Positions 1 through 11,556 are shown, numbered from the stretch's first letter. The stretch: 64,000 nt of DNA from Dioscorea cayenensis subsp. rotundata (GCF_009730915.1 NC_052479.1:10964203-11028202), one strand, 5' to 3'. The notes: generated by a model from the sequence alone, not told the origin. Program-made: numbers and translations.

Positions 1-1528
1 TCGTGGGTATTGAAAAGACCTTTGGCACTTTAGGATATGCCACATATTCACTCGGAAAGAGAGGATCAAGCGGAGATATAACTCGGAATGAATCCCCTTA
101 CCTCATTCTTGCTTTGCGTGCCGCTCCTCTAGCCAAAGACTTTTTTTAGTACTAACTCAAGATTTTTCTTTATCGACTTCCAATTCCCTTATGAAAGAAA
201 AAAGCTTAGTTCCTTATGCTCTGAAAGATCTAGTTTCACCGTGAAACTACTCCTCCTGCATTTGGAGTGCTAAGATAAGAGAATTATAGTTCCCCGTGTC
301 CTTTTTTTCCTGTGAATGTGAGAAAGCTTTTCCATCAGCATCTTCTTTCAATTGATTGAAAACAAGCAGTCCTAGTACTAGGGCTAGTGGAAGTATTGGA
401 ACCTTTTCCTTTCCAATACCAGGATTTTCACTTTATCCAATACCTAAGGTTGGAGTTGTTGTCCTAAGGGCAAGAAAGTTAGATGAGTCAATCTAGTTAT
501 TTAACCCTAATAAGCAATCCAGTTTTGAAAAACTACAAGCTAGGGATAGAAATAGGTCAAAGGTAAAAGATATGCTCTCGGCAATCGTTATCATTTTCAT
601 TCCGCCATTATTGGAAATAAATTCTTTTAAAAAGAAAGTGTATTGCCAGACGCCATTGGGTGGAGTCTCTATGCCCGAGAGTGATGTTCCATCCCTTTCC
701 ACCTTTGAGTCAACTAGAATGACGAGTTGGGTTTTGGAGGGGAGGACCTTACCATACAAGGCAAAAGGTAGAAGCAAGAAAACCATTCCATAGCAAAGAA
801 AACAATCATGGAAACTTTTAGGGCTACAACTGCTGATATTAGGACTGCCCTTTCTTCTGGAGCTGGCTCATTAGGATTGGGGGGAAGCTTCTAGAAAAAG
901 AGAGTTTGAGGGCACCGCTCAATCAAGTTCACTACGCAATCCTGACATGCGAGCTTGTAAAAAGTCTGTTAGGTAGGGGATTCATTTCAAAAAATTTTTT
1001 CCATTTGAGTTGAGAAGCCCATTATCTGATATTATCACATTAGCATCTTAAGCCGATAACTAAAGCTTGTCTTTCATGCCTTTAGTCCAAGAAATGGGAA
1101 ATTTGTTTAAGAATTCGGTGGTACTTGCACACTAGAAAAAGGCAGCCAACGACTTCCTTCGGACGTACTCCATCTTCTAAGCCTCTGTGTCAAAGCACTG
1201 GTTATCTTGCTTTAAATTATGCATCGCTCACTGAAAATGCAAAAATGGTATGGATGGTCTAGACGATGACAGAAGCAAGGTTCAACGTAGTACAAAAGGG
1301 AAGCCTTCAACCCTATGTCCCTTTTATTCTGATTATTGACTTATCCTGAACCATTGATTTTGACCTCTACTATCTGTTAACCCCTACATCCTCAACTGCG
1401 ACTCCTAGCTCCCCAAAAAAGGACTGGTCGAGTCAAGCGAGACCTCTTTCACTTGAAGGGAACTCTACCTTTGAGGTTCAAGGGATAGAATTCCGGTTCA
1501 TAAAAGACTTTCTCTGCTCCCAGGCACA
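1..1528. other. No gene recognised
   Basis: Only short reading frames on both strands (longest about 97 codons, antisense at 493-786) with no family match I recognise. Base composition resembles plant mitochondrial intergenic DNA. I see no RNA gene or mobile element. Confidence 0.5.
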
Positions 1529-1981
1529 GTGCCTATGAATGCTCGTTCCCAGACATGTTGTTGGTTTTGGATCGGTTTGTTAAAGTTAGGAAAGGTTTGT
1601 TCACTAAGGCATGACTCAACTGCTGCAAAAGAGATTGCTCCATTTGTCCGGTTTCAAGTCAGCCGAGAAGCGAAGGGGAGAACGCGATGCCAAATCAGGC
1701 CTCGAAGCCTTAGCCTTGTTGCGAGAGAGAGAGGGCCGACCGCAAGACAAGATAGTTTGTGGATGGAAATCCAAGGAGGCAATCCGACGAAGTCCCCTCG
1801 CCTATCAACAAGAGAAGAGTGTCTGTCTACAGGGTTTTTTTACGGAATCCTCTTTCGATGTGAGACTCGTCTCCCTTTTTGGTTTCGGGTTGATGAGGTC
1901 TTCATCCCGGTTCCCAATTTGATTCTATATATTTATCTCTGTGAGAGAAACTGCTTCGTTCGTGTGGTCTCGGCCGATTGA
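1529..1981 (+). CDS. Unidentified 150-codon open reading frame
   Basis: An ATG-initiated frame of 150 codons that ends in TGA at 1979-1981. I do not recognise the product. The translation is rich in Arg and Ser, with no clear membrane span, signal peptide or catalytic motif. A second overlapping frame (1611-1922, 103 codons) runs in another phase, which argues that both may be chance openings. No Shine-Dalgarno-like or promoter signal decides the start. Plant mitochondrial intergenic DNA often carries such anonymous frames; without an expressed transcript this is best treated as a hypothetical frame. Confidence 0.15.
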   Translation: MPMNARSQTCCWFWIGLLKLGKVCSLRHDSTAAKEIAPFVRFQVSREAKGRTRCQIRPRSLSLVARERGPTARQDSLWMEIQGGNPTKSPRLSTREECLSTGFFYGILFRCETRLPFWFRVDEVFIPVPNLILYIYLCERNCFVRVVSAD

Positions 1982-2841
1982 TCTATACATAACATTCATG
2001 GGGAGCTATCAAGACTACGCCCGAGAAAGGCAGTAGTGTCCTCAAGCTCGTCCCCTTGCTATCGGACCTGTAAGGGACTGTTTGTTGGATTATTGAAGTG
2101 GACTACTCAGTCCACGACAAAAAAAGGCAATAATAGCCAACTCTGTCTTTGTCTTTGCTTTAAATATATGAATATAAATATATATATTTATATTCATACT
2201 AAACGAAGAGTGAAGTTTAAGAACAAGCGAGTTAGAAACTACACGAGCCCAGAAAGAGTGTATTCCGTATACTACATACAGGGGAGAGCCGAATAGCAGC
2301 CCGAGCGAACTAGTCAAGTGAAAAGTCTCGGTGGTAGTGCTTGTTCTGAATTCTCAGAGAGATCAGGCTCTTCGTTCAGCTCGTACTGATGGATTCTCCG
2401 GTTTATCCTTTCTCTCTTGGTGAAAGCTCAGGTCTACGCTATCTGGGTTGTTGGGAGGGAAGCTCTCTCGGCAAGTAAGGAAAGGGTCAATCCAAGAGGA
2501 GAGCCTCAGTCTAGTCGAGTGAATTTCTCAGTAGTGTGCTCCTGCACTTCCTAGGGTCAAGCTCCGTGTATTCAAGTGAATATTTCAGGGGTGCTCTTTT
2601 TCCGTGGTTGCCAGTTTTTGTTTGGGGAATGAACTCCGCTCTTTCAGTTAGGCCTGTTTAGGAATCAAGCGCTTTCTTTTTCTTTCCCGGAGGTGTCTGT
2701 CGCTTTTCTTTTCTGGAGTGGGGATCCAAGAGGTTGGTCATCCAACCAAAGAAGGAATCGAGAACTACACACCAAAAGTTAGGGCGATCCTCCGGGTGAG
2801 TTGCGAATCAATCCAATCATCCAGCATTTCACACTCCCTCG
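1982..2841. other. No gene recognised
   Basis: Short overlapping frames at 2036-2317 occur on both strands around an AT-rich stretch of alternating ATAT near 2160-2200. Nothing matches a family I know. Confidence 0.5.
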
Positions 2842-3291
2842 TTGAAAATAGGGATAATCTCAACAGGGGCTCTGATGGAACGTGTTTCAAGCAAGGAGTA
2901 CTGTCAACCCCTCCCTCGATTTCTTCCTTGGCGGCTGGTTTTTTTGCTTGGAAAAAAAATCTTTTCATCTAGAAGAATCGATATATCTCTCAGGATAGAT
3001 CAGGTCCAGACCTCAAATTGTATATACAGGTTGGTGAGGTCCCCCCCTACACTTGACCCACCACAGAAGTTACAGAGTCAACCTCTTGTTGCACAGTTAG
3101 ATGCAGCTTTTCCATTAATTATGAGTTCACCTCAGAGATATTTCATTATGTATGGTACTAACTTGTTTGGAGGATTGCTGCAAGCTATACCAATTCTAAA
3201 CAAGCATTTCGACGGCTGGTTGAAAACCCTAGCTGCACAGCTTTCTCTGGGGCCTTTACTTGAAAGGCAGCCATCTTATTCTTTAATATAA
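2842..3291 (+). CDS. Unidentified 149-codon open reading frame
   Basis: A 149-codon frame whose second half (from about residue 90) reads as ordinary globular protein, with the run SSPQRYFIMYGTNLFGGLLQ followed by a Leu-rich tail. I do not recognise the family. The first third lies in low-complexity sequence and overlaps other frames, so the true coding part, if any, may be only the second half. It sits about 1.2 kb upstream of ccmFC on the same strand, with no sign of co-transcription. It could be a transferred fragment of a nuclear gene or a chance frame. Confidence 0.2.
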   Translation: MKIGIISTGALMERVSSKEYCQPLPRFLPWRLVFLLGKKIFSSRRIDISLRIDQVQTSNCIYRLVRSPPTLDPPQKLQSQPLVAQLDAAFPLIMSSPQRYFIMYGTNLFGGLLQAIPILNKHFDGWLKTLAAQLSLGPLLERQPSYSLI

Positions 3292-4539
3292 AAGACTGCC
3301 TATTCAGACAGGCCTTGCTGTGGGATGGGATGGATATAGAGGGCCCTTTCTTGTCAACTGCACAGTGACTGAATCAGCCGAGAAAAGGGGGGTTAACGAC
3401 CACATTGTAGCCGTATCCCTAAGTGCTTCTCGTACCCTTGGAGGAGCTTCTTCCGCAAGGGCACGAGTGTGAAACTATGGCCTGCTCTCCGGAAAGTGTG
3501 GGAGTCCCGCCTCTACAGTAAAGTGTCTTTTCAGTAGTAAGGGCCCCGATTTATTCAACAAGTCTGTTCATAAGCATTGAAGATCCTCGATTCCAGAGGA
3601 TGACACTCGCCCTATTAGGGGGAACCTCGGTATCATGCTACTCTTAAATAAAAAGTAGAAGAGTAATGGACCCCTAAGTTAAGTTAAGTAAAGTAGGGCG
3701 CCTACATTTGACTTTCCCTTTACGCTCATAGAGCCCCTCCACCTCAATCAATTAGGACCGATTGCTTTGACTCGTGTCTCCCCACACCTTGTTCTCCTTC
3801 CTAGTCGGAAGGCAAGGTAGCCCTAAGCCTATACAGGTAAGGAGCATGCATCCGGGTGGCTTCTTCCCTTCCCCGGAATCACGAGTGCCTGCCTGCTGTC
3901 TTTGTTTCAAACAGAATCGACGTACTTCCTTTTTGATTTTTTTATGGTCACACCGAGGATGGAATCTTTGCAATACCAAACTGAGGAGACTATTGTGTTT
4001 GGAAAAGCTTGATTGCCTAGTCCTCGTGTAGCCCTCCGGATTGCTCCTCGTCAAATCAAATCAAACAAATAAGTACGCCGGGATGGCTCATGGCCTCTGA
4101 CTGGATAGCAGAGCAGTTTTCTTTAATTCCATGGGCCGCTAACCCCCCCCCAAAAAAAAAAATTCTTAAAGGAGAAAAACATGTTTATTATATAAAAATT
4201 AGGAGACACCCATAATTCTAGTTCGTCATGGGTAGGGATACTATTGCCGATATAAGAACTTATATAAGAAATGCTGACATGGATAAAAAAAGGAAGGGTT
4301 CAAATAGCATCTACTAATATCACTGAAAGCATTAAGACTTTGACGAGAAGGTTTTATTGAAAACGTTAGGAAACATAGGGAAAGTCATAAATTTTTCTTG
4401 GTTTCAACCCTGCTCCCGGTCTTCGAACTAGTCATTAATGGTCGGCAACATGGGTCCCTTTTTCGGTATGCGTTGCGAACACTTTCATTTTTAACCTCTC
4501 ATCTTCTTTGGAGAAGCTCAAATCGAACGGATAGAGCAG
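3292..4539. other. Intergenic region upstream of ccmFC
   Basis: No gene recognised. It holds a C9-A10 homopolymer junction near 4143-4161 and, from about 4390, sequence leading directly into the ccmFC start. A 78-codon frame at 4398-4634 overlaps the ccmFC start in another phase and looks like a shadow. Confidence 0.45.
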
Positions 4540-6849
4540 ATGGTCCAACTACAAAACTTCTTATTTTTCATTACTTCCATGGTCGTGCCTTGTGGCACGG
4601 CAGCACCCGTACTATTGAAATGGTTCGTCAGTAGAGATGTTCCCACTGGTGCCCCTTCTTCCAATGGAACTATAATTCCTATTCCTATCCCTGAATTCCC
4701 TTTTTTGGTCTATCTACATTCCAAAAAATTCATACGCTCCATGGACAGAGCAAAAAGTGGAGTGTTGGTCAGAGCAAGCCGCCCTACTCTATTATTACCA
4801 CACATAATTGGGAGAAGCTCATCCGCTAGAAATGCTGTATTTCGTTTCATTCCCGTTCTTCATTTCCTTCTTTTAGAATCCATGGGGGACTTGTCATATT
4901 TCGAATTTTTCTGTGGTCTGCTCTGTTTACAATTCTTTCGTACTCTCTTCTCTTTACCACGCGATAGGTCAGCGAAGCGTGAGCGGGCGCGGAAAAGGAA
5001 ACGCCAAAGACTTCGGCCTAACGGGAATGAGCAACGACGAAATGACAAGATGAGGTGCCCCGGGCACCCCCATATAGAAAGAAGGGTCGAAGGTTTTGGG
5101 CCTGTAGCTTTCCCCGTCCCCCCTTCGTCGAGTGGTGCTTGTTTGGGGGGTGTGCCACCAGAAATCGGGCTTGAAGCTCTCGCCTTACCAACGAGCCGAC
5201 TGCTGATGGCTGTTGGTCACGACTACTACAATAAAGTGAAGATTCATCTTCCTATTTCACATGGAGGAGTGTGCATATTTATGTTGGGTGTTCTTCTGTC
5301 GTGCGACCCGGTGGCTTATGTGCGACCTGTGGCCCACGCCTCCTATTTGTTCCGGGCGGGCGGCGTGAACTCTGATTCGATCCGGGTATTCAATCCCGCC
5401 GCTGAGATGCTCAGTTGACTCCTTAACCTTGATAGGAAGATGGCTTATTCCAAAATTCGTGCGTAAGGGTAAGGAACTTTGGATGAACTAATGCGAATGG
5501 GTGTCAGCCTCGCTGCTCGGAAACACCCAGTGCTGACCACACTGAGAGACACTAAAGCGCGGGTAATGCCAGTTGGCGAAGTGGCGTTAAGCATCCCTAG
5601 CGGTACGCAAAGAGAGGTCGTGATGATATCATCTACGTCCGTGCCGCTCCTCGTGGAGTAGATCCCGCATCCAACCAACCCTTTTTTTTTTTACCAGGGA
5701 ACGGGGGAATTCCCACTACCGCTGGCAGGCTAGCCGGGCCGTGAGCGCGGTGGGAACGGGCTTCCCAAAAAGCCAGCCCAGCCCCGGCCGGGGTCAGCAT
5801 AGAATGAAAAAGGGGACGGCCCTAATGTTGTGTTGGCAAAGAAAGCGGGTTGCGGGCGGATAAAAGCGGACGTGGGGACTCGGGTTCAGGGTTTTCGTAA
5901 CTAACTAAGAGAGCCATTCTATTTAGGGCGAGACAGAATGGGCGGGCACGAGCGGTCTGGTGTCCGAGCCGATTGGTCAGACGACGACGACTGCTGCACT
6001 TATTAGATTAGTATTAGCCGCCTATCCCGGAGGGATGGAATAGAAAGAACGTGAAGTGCTATAGGGTCTTTGGGGGGTGGGGGAAGAAGCTTGCTTCTTC
6101 ACAAGCTTTTCCCCGCCCCCTTTCCTGTCCGTCCCGACCGGCAGCAGCTGGGTCTCCCCATCTCTCCTCAACTTCCCCCGGTCTTCGGTCCGAGCTGTAT
6201 GAGGCAGAAACTCGTCCCATGTACGGTTCGGAGGCCGAGCCCCACCCCAGCAAGAATGATGCGGCTTAGGTCAACTAATACGAATAAGATACAGTTCACT
6301 CAACGATTGCCTTTGGGTTCCGAACTCCATATGGGGAAGGAGCGTTGTTGTTTGCGAGGTCTCGATCATTTACATGGACCCACTTCTCATTCAATTTTGG
6401 GGAATTTCTTTCTTTCTAAACCGTCCCCAACGAGCGATCGGTTCATGTTTGAGCATGATGAATCACTTCGTGCCGACCTGTTGCCAATAAACTTTCCTGC
6501 CTCATATGAGAATGGAAAACTGGAACATTTTCTGCATCGGTGGATGAAGAATCACGAACATAAGAATTTCTGGGTTACCATGTTCCCAGAAAAAAGATAC
6601 TTTTTTTCTATTCAAGAAACGACGAGCACGACTGAAGTGGCTATACATACAAATCTATTTACGGATCTATATGCTCCGATTGGAACTGGAAGTTCCAGAA
6701 CTGGCGGCTGGTATACCACAATAATAAAACTGCCTTTTCTTTTTAGTATTCGGATAGGATTTCTGTTGGCTTCATCGGGAGGCTCGCGTAGTTTGTTACG
6801 TCAGCTCCAAAAGGATAAGTTGCATTGGAATCGAGAAAGTTCTGTATAG
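4540..6849 (+). CDS. Cytochrome c maturation protein CcmFC, two exons (4540-5300, 6276-6849)
   Basis: CcmFC is a membrane subunit of the System I cytochrome c maturation machinery in plant mitochondria; with CcmFN and CcmH it acts in haem attachment to apocytochrome c. Exon 1 starts with MVQLQNFLFFITSMVV, the family N-terminus, and ends two bases into a Ser codon. Exon 2 supplies the third base and continues NTNKIQFTQRLPLGSELHMG. The join keeps frame: 761 + 574 bases give 444 residues, close to the roughly 440 usual for the family. Seen oddities: three residues usual after the IIGRSSS motif are missing; one to three extra residues lie near FFSIQETTSTTEVA; and the frame stops at RESSV (TAG 6847-6849), about five residues before the usual C-terminus, inside a short TATAG repeat. 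It is the only complete gene in the window. Whether it is functional depends on whether this DNA is mitochondrial; many nearby genes are broken. Confidence 0.9.
5301..6275 (+). other. ccmFC group II intron
   Basis: A 975-base intron at the usual ccmFC position. It opens GTGCGACC, the group II 5' consensus, and ends in AC just before exon 2. Domain V is visible at about 6192-6230: a GAGC 5' strand, a GAAA-type tetraloop region and the ACGGTTC 3' strand. One U replaces the usual C in the GAGCCGT motif. The interior is GC-rich around 5690-5800. I see no intron-encoded maturase. Confidence 0.85.
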
Positions 6850-9106
6850 TATAGTATAGTTAATAATTGCATAAAAGGAGTCAATCCTTTCTTTAAGGAA
6901 GGCCATATCCTAAGTACTGAATTATACCTGGGGGGAAAGCCCTAAAAGCAGAACGAGACGACCCTTTCTTTGAATAAGAAAGGCTTCTTTTGCTTCCATA
7001 AGACACATGGTTCCGAGCACTAGTAAGGTGTCAAGATCGGACTAAGGAGAGGGAAGTCATCCTTTGGACACGCTTTGTTGAGGTTGCGAAAGTCGATGCA
7101 GACTCTCACGCGTCCATCTTTCTTTGAAACGGGAACTCTTTTTTATAAAAAATCAGAATCATCAACCGTTTTGATGACTTCTAATATATAAAAGTAGCGG
7201 TAGCAGAGTGGTGATCAACATAGAGAGAATAGGAGAGGGTAATGATTCTTATTCGTTGTGTAGCTGAGGTCATGCCATAGGTCCACTTCAGTGCAAGCTC
7301 CGTCTTCGCAAGCAGTGGCCAACAGGCCCTTTTAAATGCATATCCTTTCTGATCCGGTACTAGATGATAGGTCCTCGCTTATCCTCTAAGTCTCTCAACT
7401 AAAACTTTCAATTTCACTGGAACAGGAACCTGACCTCAAGTCAACTATATAGAGGGCTTCAAAGCACCTTGCCTCAATAGATAGAATATAGCTCTACTTC
7501 TTCAGATTTTTAGATTTTAGAGGCATTTGCTATTCTTCTTCCCTTTCTTTCTCTAGATATAGACAGTTGGACCCCATGAAAAATGGAAAATTTTTTCTTT
7601 TGCTATGTTGATGATACCTTTTTTTTTTGGTAAGGTAAGGTTAACACAGATAAAGAGATAGAGACAGGATAAGAAAAGAAAAAAGGTCAAGGTGAGGCAA
7701 CGCATGTTAAGAGAAGCCTAATGGACAGCCCACGAGGGAAACAGGCTGTTTCACAACTTCTACTTCAAAGCAGGCAGTTTATATATATCTATCTTTCTAT
7801 ATTTATAAAGACACACACATCACATTGTCTCCCTTAGCCAAAAAGAAAAAAAGTAGACTACAAAAGATGAGTATAGGAATGAAATAGCATACAACCTCAT
7901 TAGCTATGACACAACAGCTCAGTCATGGTTGCTTCAGTTATCTGATCTGCTGCAGGTACATGTATCTTAGATCGAACTGTCGAAGGAAGAGAGGCTAATA
8001 ACTAACAAATCAGACAAAGTTTCAACAAAGATGATAATAATTAGGTTATAATTCATGAAGATAGGGGAGAAGAAAAGATACCTGGACAGCCCATGCAAGC
8101 ATTACCTGAGGTACAGGATGAAGTGGTGGTTCGACCGTTCTAGCGGGAACTCATTGGGAAGATTACCAGTGAAAATGACCGAGGACTTATAGCGTAGCAT
8201 AATTGCTAGAAATCTTTGAAGCAAATGGAGGCGGAGTCCGTTTTCTTCGCTTCCTTGAAGTATTTCGAATGATCCTCTGCTACCCCCAAACCTTGCAGAA
8301 TGTGGGGATAAGTATGCTGCCTCCAAACTTCTAACGTCTCCTAAGCTCTTCAAGCGTATCCCCTCCTACAGATAAATATCATATGGGACATTGATGGACT
8401 GCATTGTTAGGCCTTATGGGATGAGTTTGCCTCTATGTTTGGTGAAAAATTGTCTTGACAAATTAAAAGCACTAAGTATGAAAGATAGACTTTAGGATGA
8501 ACTCGAAGAACCGTCGGTTGTCCGAGAGGACATACTACAACTTATGGTTTAGGGCATTACCCTTACCGCAGACAAAGAGATGTCGAGATGGCGTCTTCCT
8601 AGTAATTTCATTCTATCATTGCATTTTTTCGTCCATGATGGCTCGATCCAAAAATCTAACCTCAGCAGCTGTTAGTCCCTTTTTTTCCGGGTCATATTGT
8701 ATTTTATTCGCCTTTGATTTCCGAGAAAAGAAAGAAAGCAGCAAGGCAACTAGCCTCCTGACAACTAGAGCGTAAGAAGACGCAGCAATAAAAACTAGAT
8801 TAAATAGGCTAGCTCAAAACATCGAGGTGATAGCTTGAGGCTTAGCCTGCCTAATCTGACTGAGTTGTATGTAGGAAAAGCGGGAAGGCTCAATAGAACG
8901 GGATCCTCACATCCACAATGGAGCTTCACCTTGACTACAAAGTTTAGGTTACTTCACTCATGCGGCTTTGAGTTATGGATGCAGAATACTTCGATGGAGT
9001 CTCGCTCATTCAATTAGTCTAGCCTCCCTTCCGAGTCAGATTTTTTTCGTAATTCTTTCTTGGCAAGTTAAAATGGAGATTTAAAAAATGGTTGGAACTC
9101 TTTTAT
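6850..9106. other. No gene recognised apart from a gypsy scrap
   Basis: Apart from the reverse transcriptase scrap at 7043-7137, I see nothing identifiable. The stretch has AT-rich, poly-T and poly-A segments (for example 7615-7630 and 7838-7850). Frames of 60-92 codons at 8102-9017 match no family I know. Confidence 0.45.
7043..7137 (-). mobile_element. Ty3/gypsy reverse transcriptase scrap
   Basis: The antisense frame reads VPVSKKDGRVRVCIDFRNLN followed by KACPKDDFPLL. This is the conserved N-terminal block of Ty3/gypsy reverse transcriptases, where the usual form is VPKKDGK.R.CVDYR.LN. No open frame continues on either side, so it is a short relic. No LTR or insertion border is visible nearby. 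Confidence 0.75.
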
Positions 9107-9535
9107 TTGAACATGACATTTTTTGGGGAGTCGGCATCCATTATGTGGAAGTTGGGTCACATCGTGGATGTACATAATTTGAGATTGATCTCCTACTCCT
9201 TCACCTCAAAAACCTTCTCTCCAGCCCAAGATCACTTTATTCTTTTTCCTGAAATAAGTACATCCTTTCACTTTCAGGATAACTGACTTCAAACCCATCT
9301 TTCTTGCGGATCGCCCGACATGTTTGGTAGTTACTTCAGCAGCATACCGAGAAAGATGAGACCGCCCTTTTCTTTCCTCCAAACAACCTACGGAGGCCCC
9401 AGTCTTCTTATTCCCCCTAGGATCTATCACGGTCACAAAGGTCTTATTTTTTATCAGTAAGACATGGACAAAATTAGTGTTCTTTTTTCGTGAACATTGT
9501 GCATCTTCCTCCGAGATGCTCTGTTCGAAGTTCAT
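9107..9535 (-). pseudogene. Mitochondrial ribosomal protein S11, interrupted by an in-frame TGA
   Basis: RPS11 is a small-subunit ribosomal protein of the mitoribosome platform. Reading from 9535 downwards, the frame gives ISEEDAQCSRKKNTNFVHVL, then KNKTFVTVIDPRGNKKTGAS, HVGRSARKMGLKSV and FRKKNKVILGWREGF, a clear plant mitochondrial uS11. At 9206-9208 the usual Arg after GWREGF is a TGA stop (CGA to TGA, a C-to-T change). The frame then continues unbroken through MYIHDVTQLPHNGCRLPKK, the conserved uS11 C-terminus. Where the family ends KKRRV-stop, this copy reads KKCHV then CAA (9107-9109), which becomes a stop only if C-to-U edited. The start at 9535 is the nearest ATG. The N-terminus is shorter than or different from the usual one. 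A TGA cannot be repaired by C-to-U editing, so I call it a pseudogene. Confidence 0.88.
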
Positions 9536-10234
9536 GGATTTGAAATTGCCCGCACCCGCAAGCCCAAGCATCTCAGTCTCAGCCCTTACCAGGACAATAA
9601 GACAATAGGTCTCATGGGCCAAGCCAGCTATCAGGCAGTGAGTGGGAATCAATCCAGAAAGACAAAAGGTCTAGTGTTCTCAGCAAAGTACTATATTTCT
9701 TCGCTTCAAAATGGGCTTCTGAAGTTCTTGCCTTCTTTTGTTCTTCTCTAGTTCTGCTAAGTGGATCGGGTATAAGGTCTAATGGATGAATCCTACAAGA
9801 AAAGGGAAGAGCTATCATACTGAAGTGGATTAACTCAGTTTGTAGGGACTGAAGTGCTAAAGGCGAGAATGTGGCTCAGTCAATTGTCCGGATAATGTGG
9901 GACTCCTGGGTTATTGAGGAAAGCTCTTCAAGTTGCTAGTTCTTCTACTCTTGAGACAAGTGCTCTTAGCTTCTGATAGTTAGTTTACATCTTCTTTCCT
10001 TAGTCCGAAGAATTCCAAGGCTTTGCTTGACTCGCATTCATTCTCTATAGAGTACTATTTTTGAGCTTTGAACCTTTTGCTTGAACTTTCGAATGAAAAA
10101 CAAAGAAAAGCAAGGAGAAGAAGAACAAGGACAGCCTTTCCAAAGAAGTAGTTACAGCAAAGGTCATGAGACCCGAAGAAAAAAAGCTTAAGTCGAGTAA
10201 GTACCCTTGGCGAGGATGTACTTTATTAGTGATA
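9536..10234. other. No gene recognised
   Basis: Between the rps11 relic and the gypsy integrase relic there are only short frames, including a 127-codon antisense frame at 10045-10428 that overlaps the short repeat and the gypsy relic. No motif was recognised. Confidence 0.4.
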
Positions 10235-10377
10235 CCAAGCTTTGGTGGAGAACTCGGCAGGCCAATGATGGTCGGGCTGGTCAGACTGGTCGGACTACCT
10301 TTGGCTTGTGGGATAAGTTTCTGAAGGTATTGAACTCGGCAAGCCAAGCTTTGGTGGAGAACTCGGCAGGCCAATGA
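10235..10377 (+). repeat. Short direct repeat with a GAACTCGGCAGGCC core
   Basis: A unit of about 34 bases starting AAGCTTTGGTGGAGAACTCG occurs at about 10237-10270 and again at about 10344-10377. The core GAACTCGGCAGGCC recurs at 10377-10390 and a variant near 10332. The copies are almost identical, so the duplication is recent or conserved. It sits directly upstream of the integrase relic. Confidence 0.7.
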
Positions 10378-10419
10378 ACTCGGCAGGCCTAGGCGGTAGC
10401 AAGCAAAGTGCCTTAAGAA

Positions 10420-10860
10420 TAAAGGCATTGTTATCTTGGCATAATTATGGGCCGGATATGGGCGAGGACATTGAAGCTTATATGAAGTTTTGCCAGCAAG
10501 ACAAGTCTGAGAGAAGACGCGAAGCTGGTCTTCTTCAGCCTTTGCCTATCTCGGAAAGGCCTTAGCAATCCCGGCAGGCAGACTGAGAGGATCAATGGTT
10601 TGCTGTAGGAGTATCTCTGTCACTATATGTCTGCTTCACAGAGAAACTGGTTAAGTTAACTTGATGTGGCCCAGTTCTCATAGGATGAAATGAAGAGGTG
10701 CTTTCTAAAGCTTCTCGCAAGATGAAATGAAGAAGTATGCTAACCAAGGGAGGAGGCCCTTGGAGTTCAAGGTTGGTGACAGGGTTTGGCTGAAGATAAC
10801 TCCTCAAGTCAAGTTTGGAAGAAGTTTTACCATTGGGATGTGGACAAGGGCTTAATCACT
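10420..10860 (+). mobile_element. Ty3/gypsy integrase relic
   Basis: Three consecutive integrase pieces are readable on the plus strand. The first (about 10430-10562) holds HNYGPDMGEDIEAYMKFCQQ and DKSERRREAGLLQPLPISER, the zinc-finger side of a gypsy integrase; the CxxC is reduced. The second (about 10600-10690) reads YLCHYMSASQRNW then LDVAQFS, part of the core, with three in-frame stops. The third (about 10720-10856) reads EMKKYANQGRRPLEFKVGDR then VWLKITPQVK, the C-terminal DNA-binding domain. The core between them is mostly deleted. It is a dead fragment with no LTRs nearby. Confidence 0.85.
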
Positions 10861-11047
10861 TGTCAAATTGAGTATGGATTCTCATATTCTTAAAGCACTG
10901 CGCTATTTTCTTTCTGAATGAACACTTCTCTATTATTCTTTCTTCATTCTTCAGACTACGAACATTTCTTAACAGTCACAGCTTTAGATGATCCTCCGAC
11001 CAAAAAAAGTGATGTGAAGCTTACCCTCCTGAATCCCCATAATCTTT

Positions 11048-11556
11048 CTAATTAAGGAACTCCTTTACCTCGACATCTTTCCACATTCGACTTTTTTCCC
11101 AGTTTTTTTTCTGACTCGCTTCCTCTTGATATTTCATTATAAGATTGTGCAAGTTTGTTACCCATTTTTTCTGTCCATCCACAAAGACAAAGATGTCATC
11201 TACAAACAAAAGATGAGTGAGGGCCTTGCAGCTCCTTGGACTTGCCATTGGTTTGATCTTTCCTTCTATTTCTAGCAGCATAATTGACTTGGACAGCGTA
11301 TCCTCGAGAATACTGAATAGCAGTGGTGATAATGGATCATCTTGGCGCAGTCCCTAGAACAGCTAAAATGCTGGACCAGGCCACCATTAACAAGCACCGA
11401 GATCCAATTTAGCCAAAAATGGCTAAAGTCTATTCGAGACAGCACCTTGAATAAAAATTCCCATTTCAAAGAGTCAAAGGATATCCACTTTGATTCCCAA
11501 GTTTCCACCAAAGGACTTAGAGTCCAATGAGTTGATGAATTCTGAGTTAAGAGCAA
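11048..11556 (-). mobile_element. LINE-type (non-LTR) reverse transcriptase relic
   Basis: Two antisense frames (11556-11272 and 11281-11048), joined by one frameshift near 11340, make a contiguous piece of an L1-like reverse transcriptase. Visible motifs in order are FDSLKWEFLFKVLSRIDFS, NGGLVQHFSCSRG and GLRQDDPLSPLLFSIL, then LLFVDDIFVFVDGQ. The catalytic box reads FVDD, not the usual FADD. Endonuclease and C-terminal parts are absent. It is not the same copy as the longer LINE at 34.3-39.0 kb. Confidence 0.8.

Noticed and set aside
9092..9286. Plus-strand frame of 64 codons
   Set aside because: Antisense shadow of the rps11 C-terminal region.
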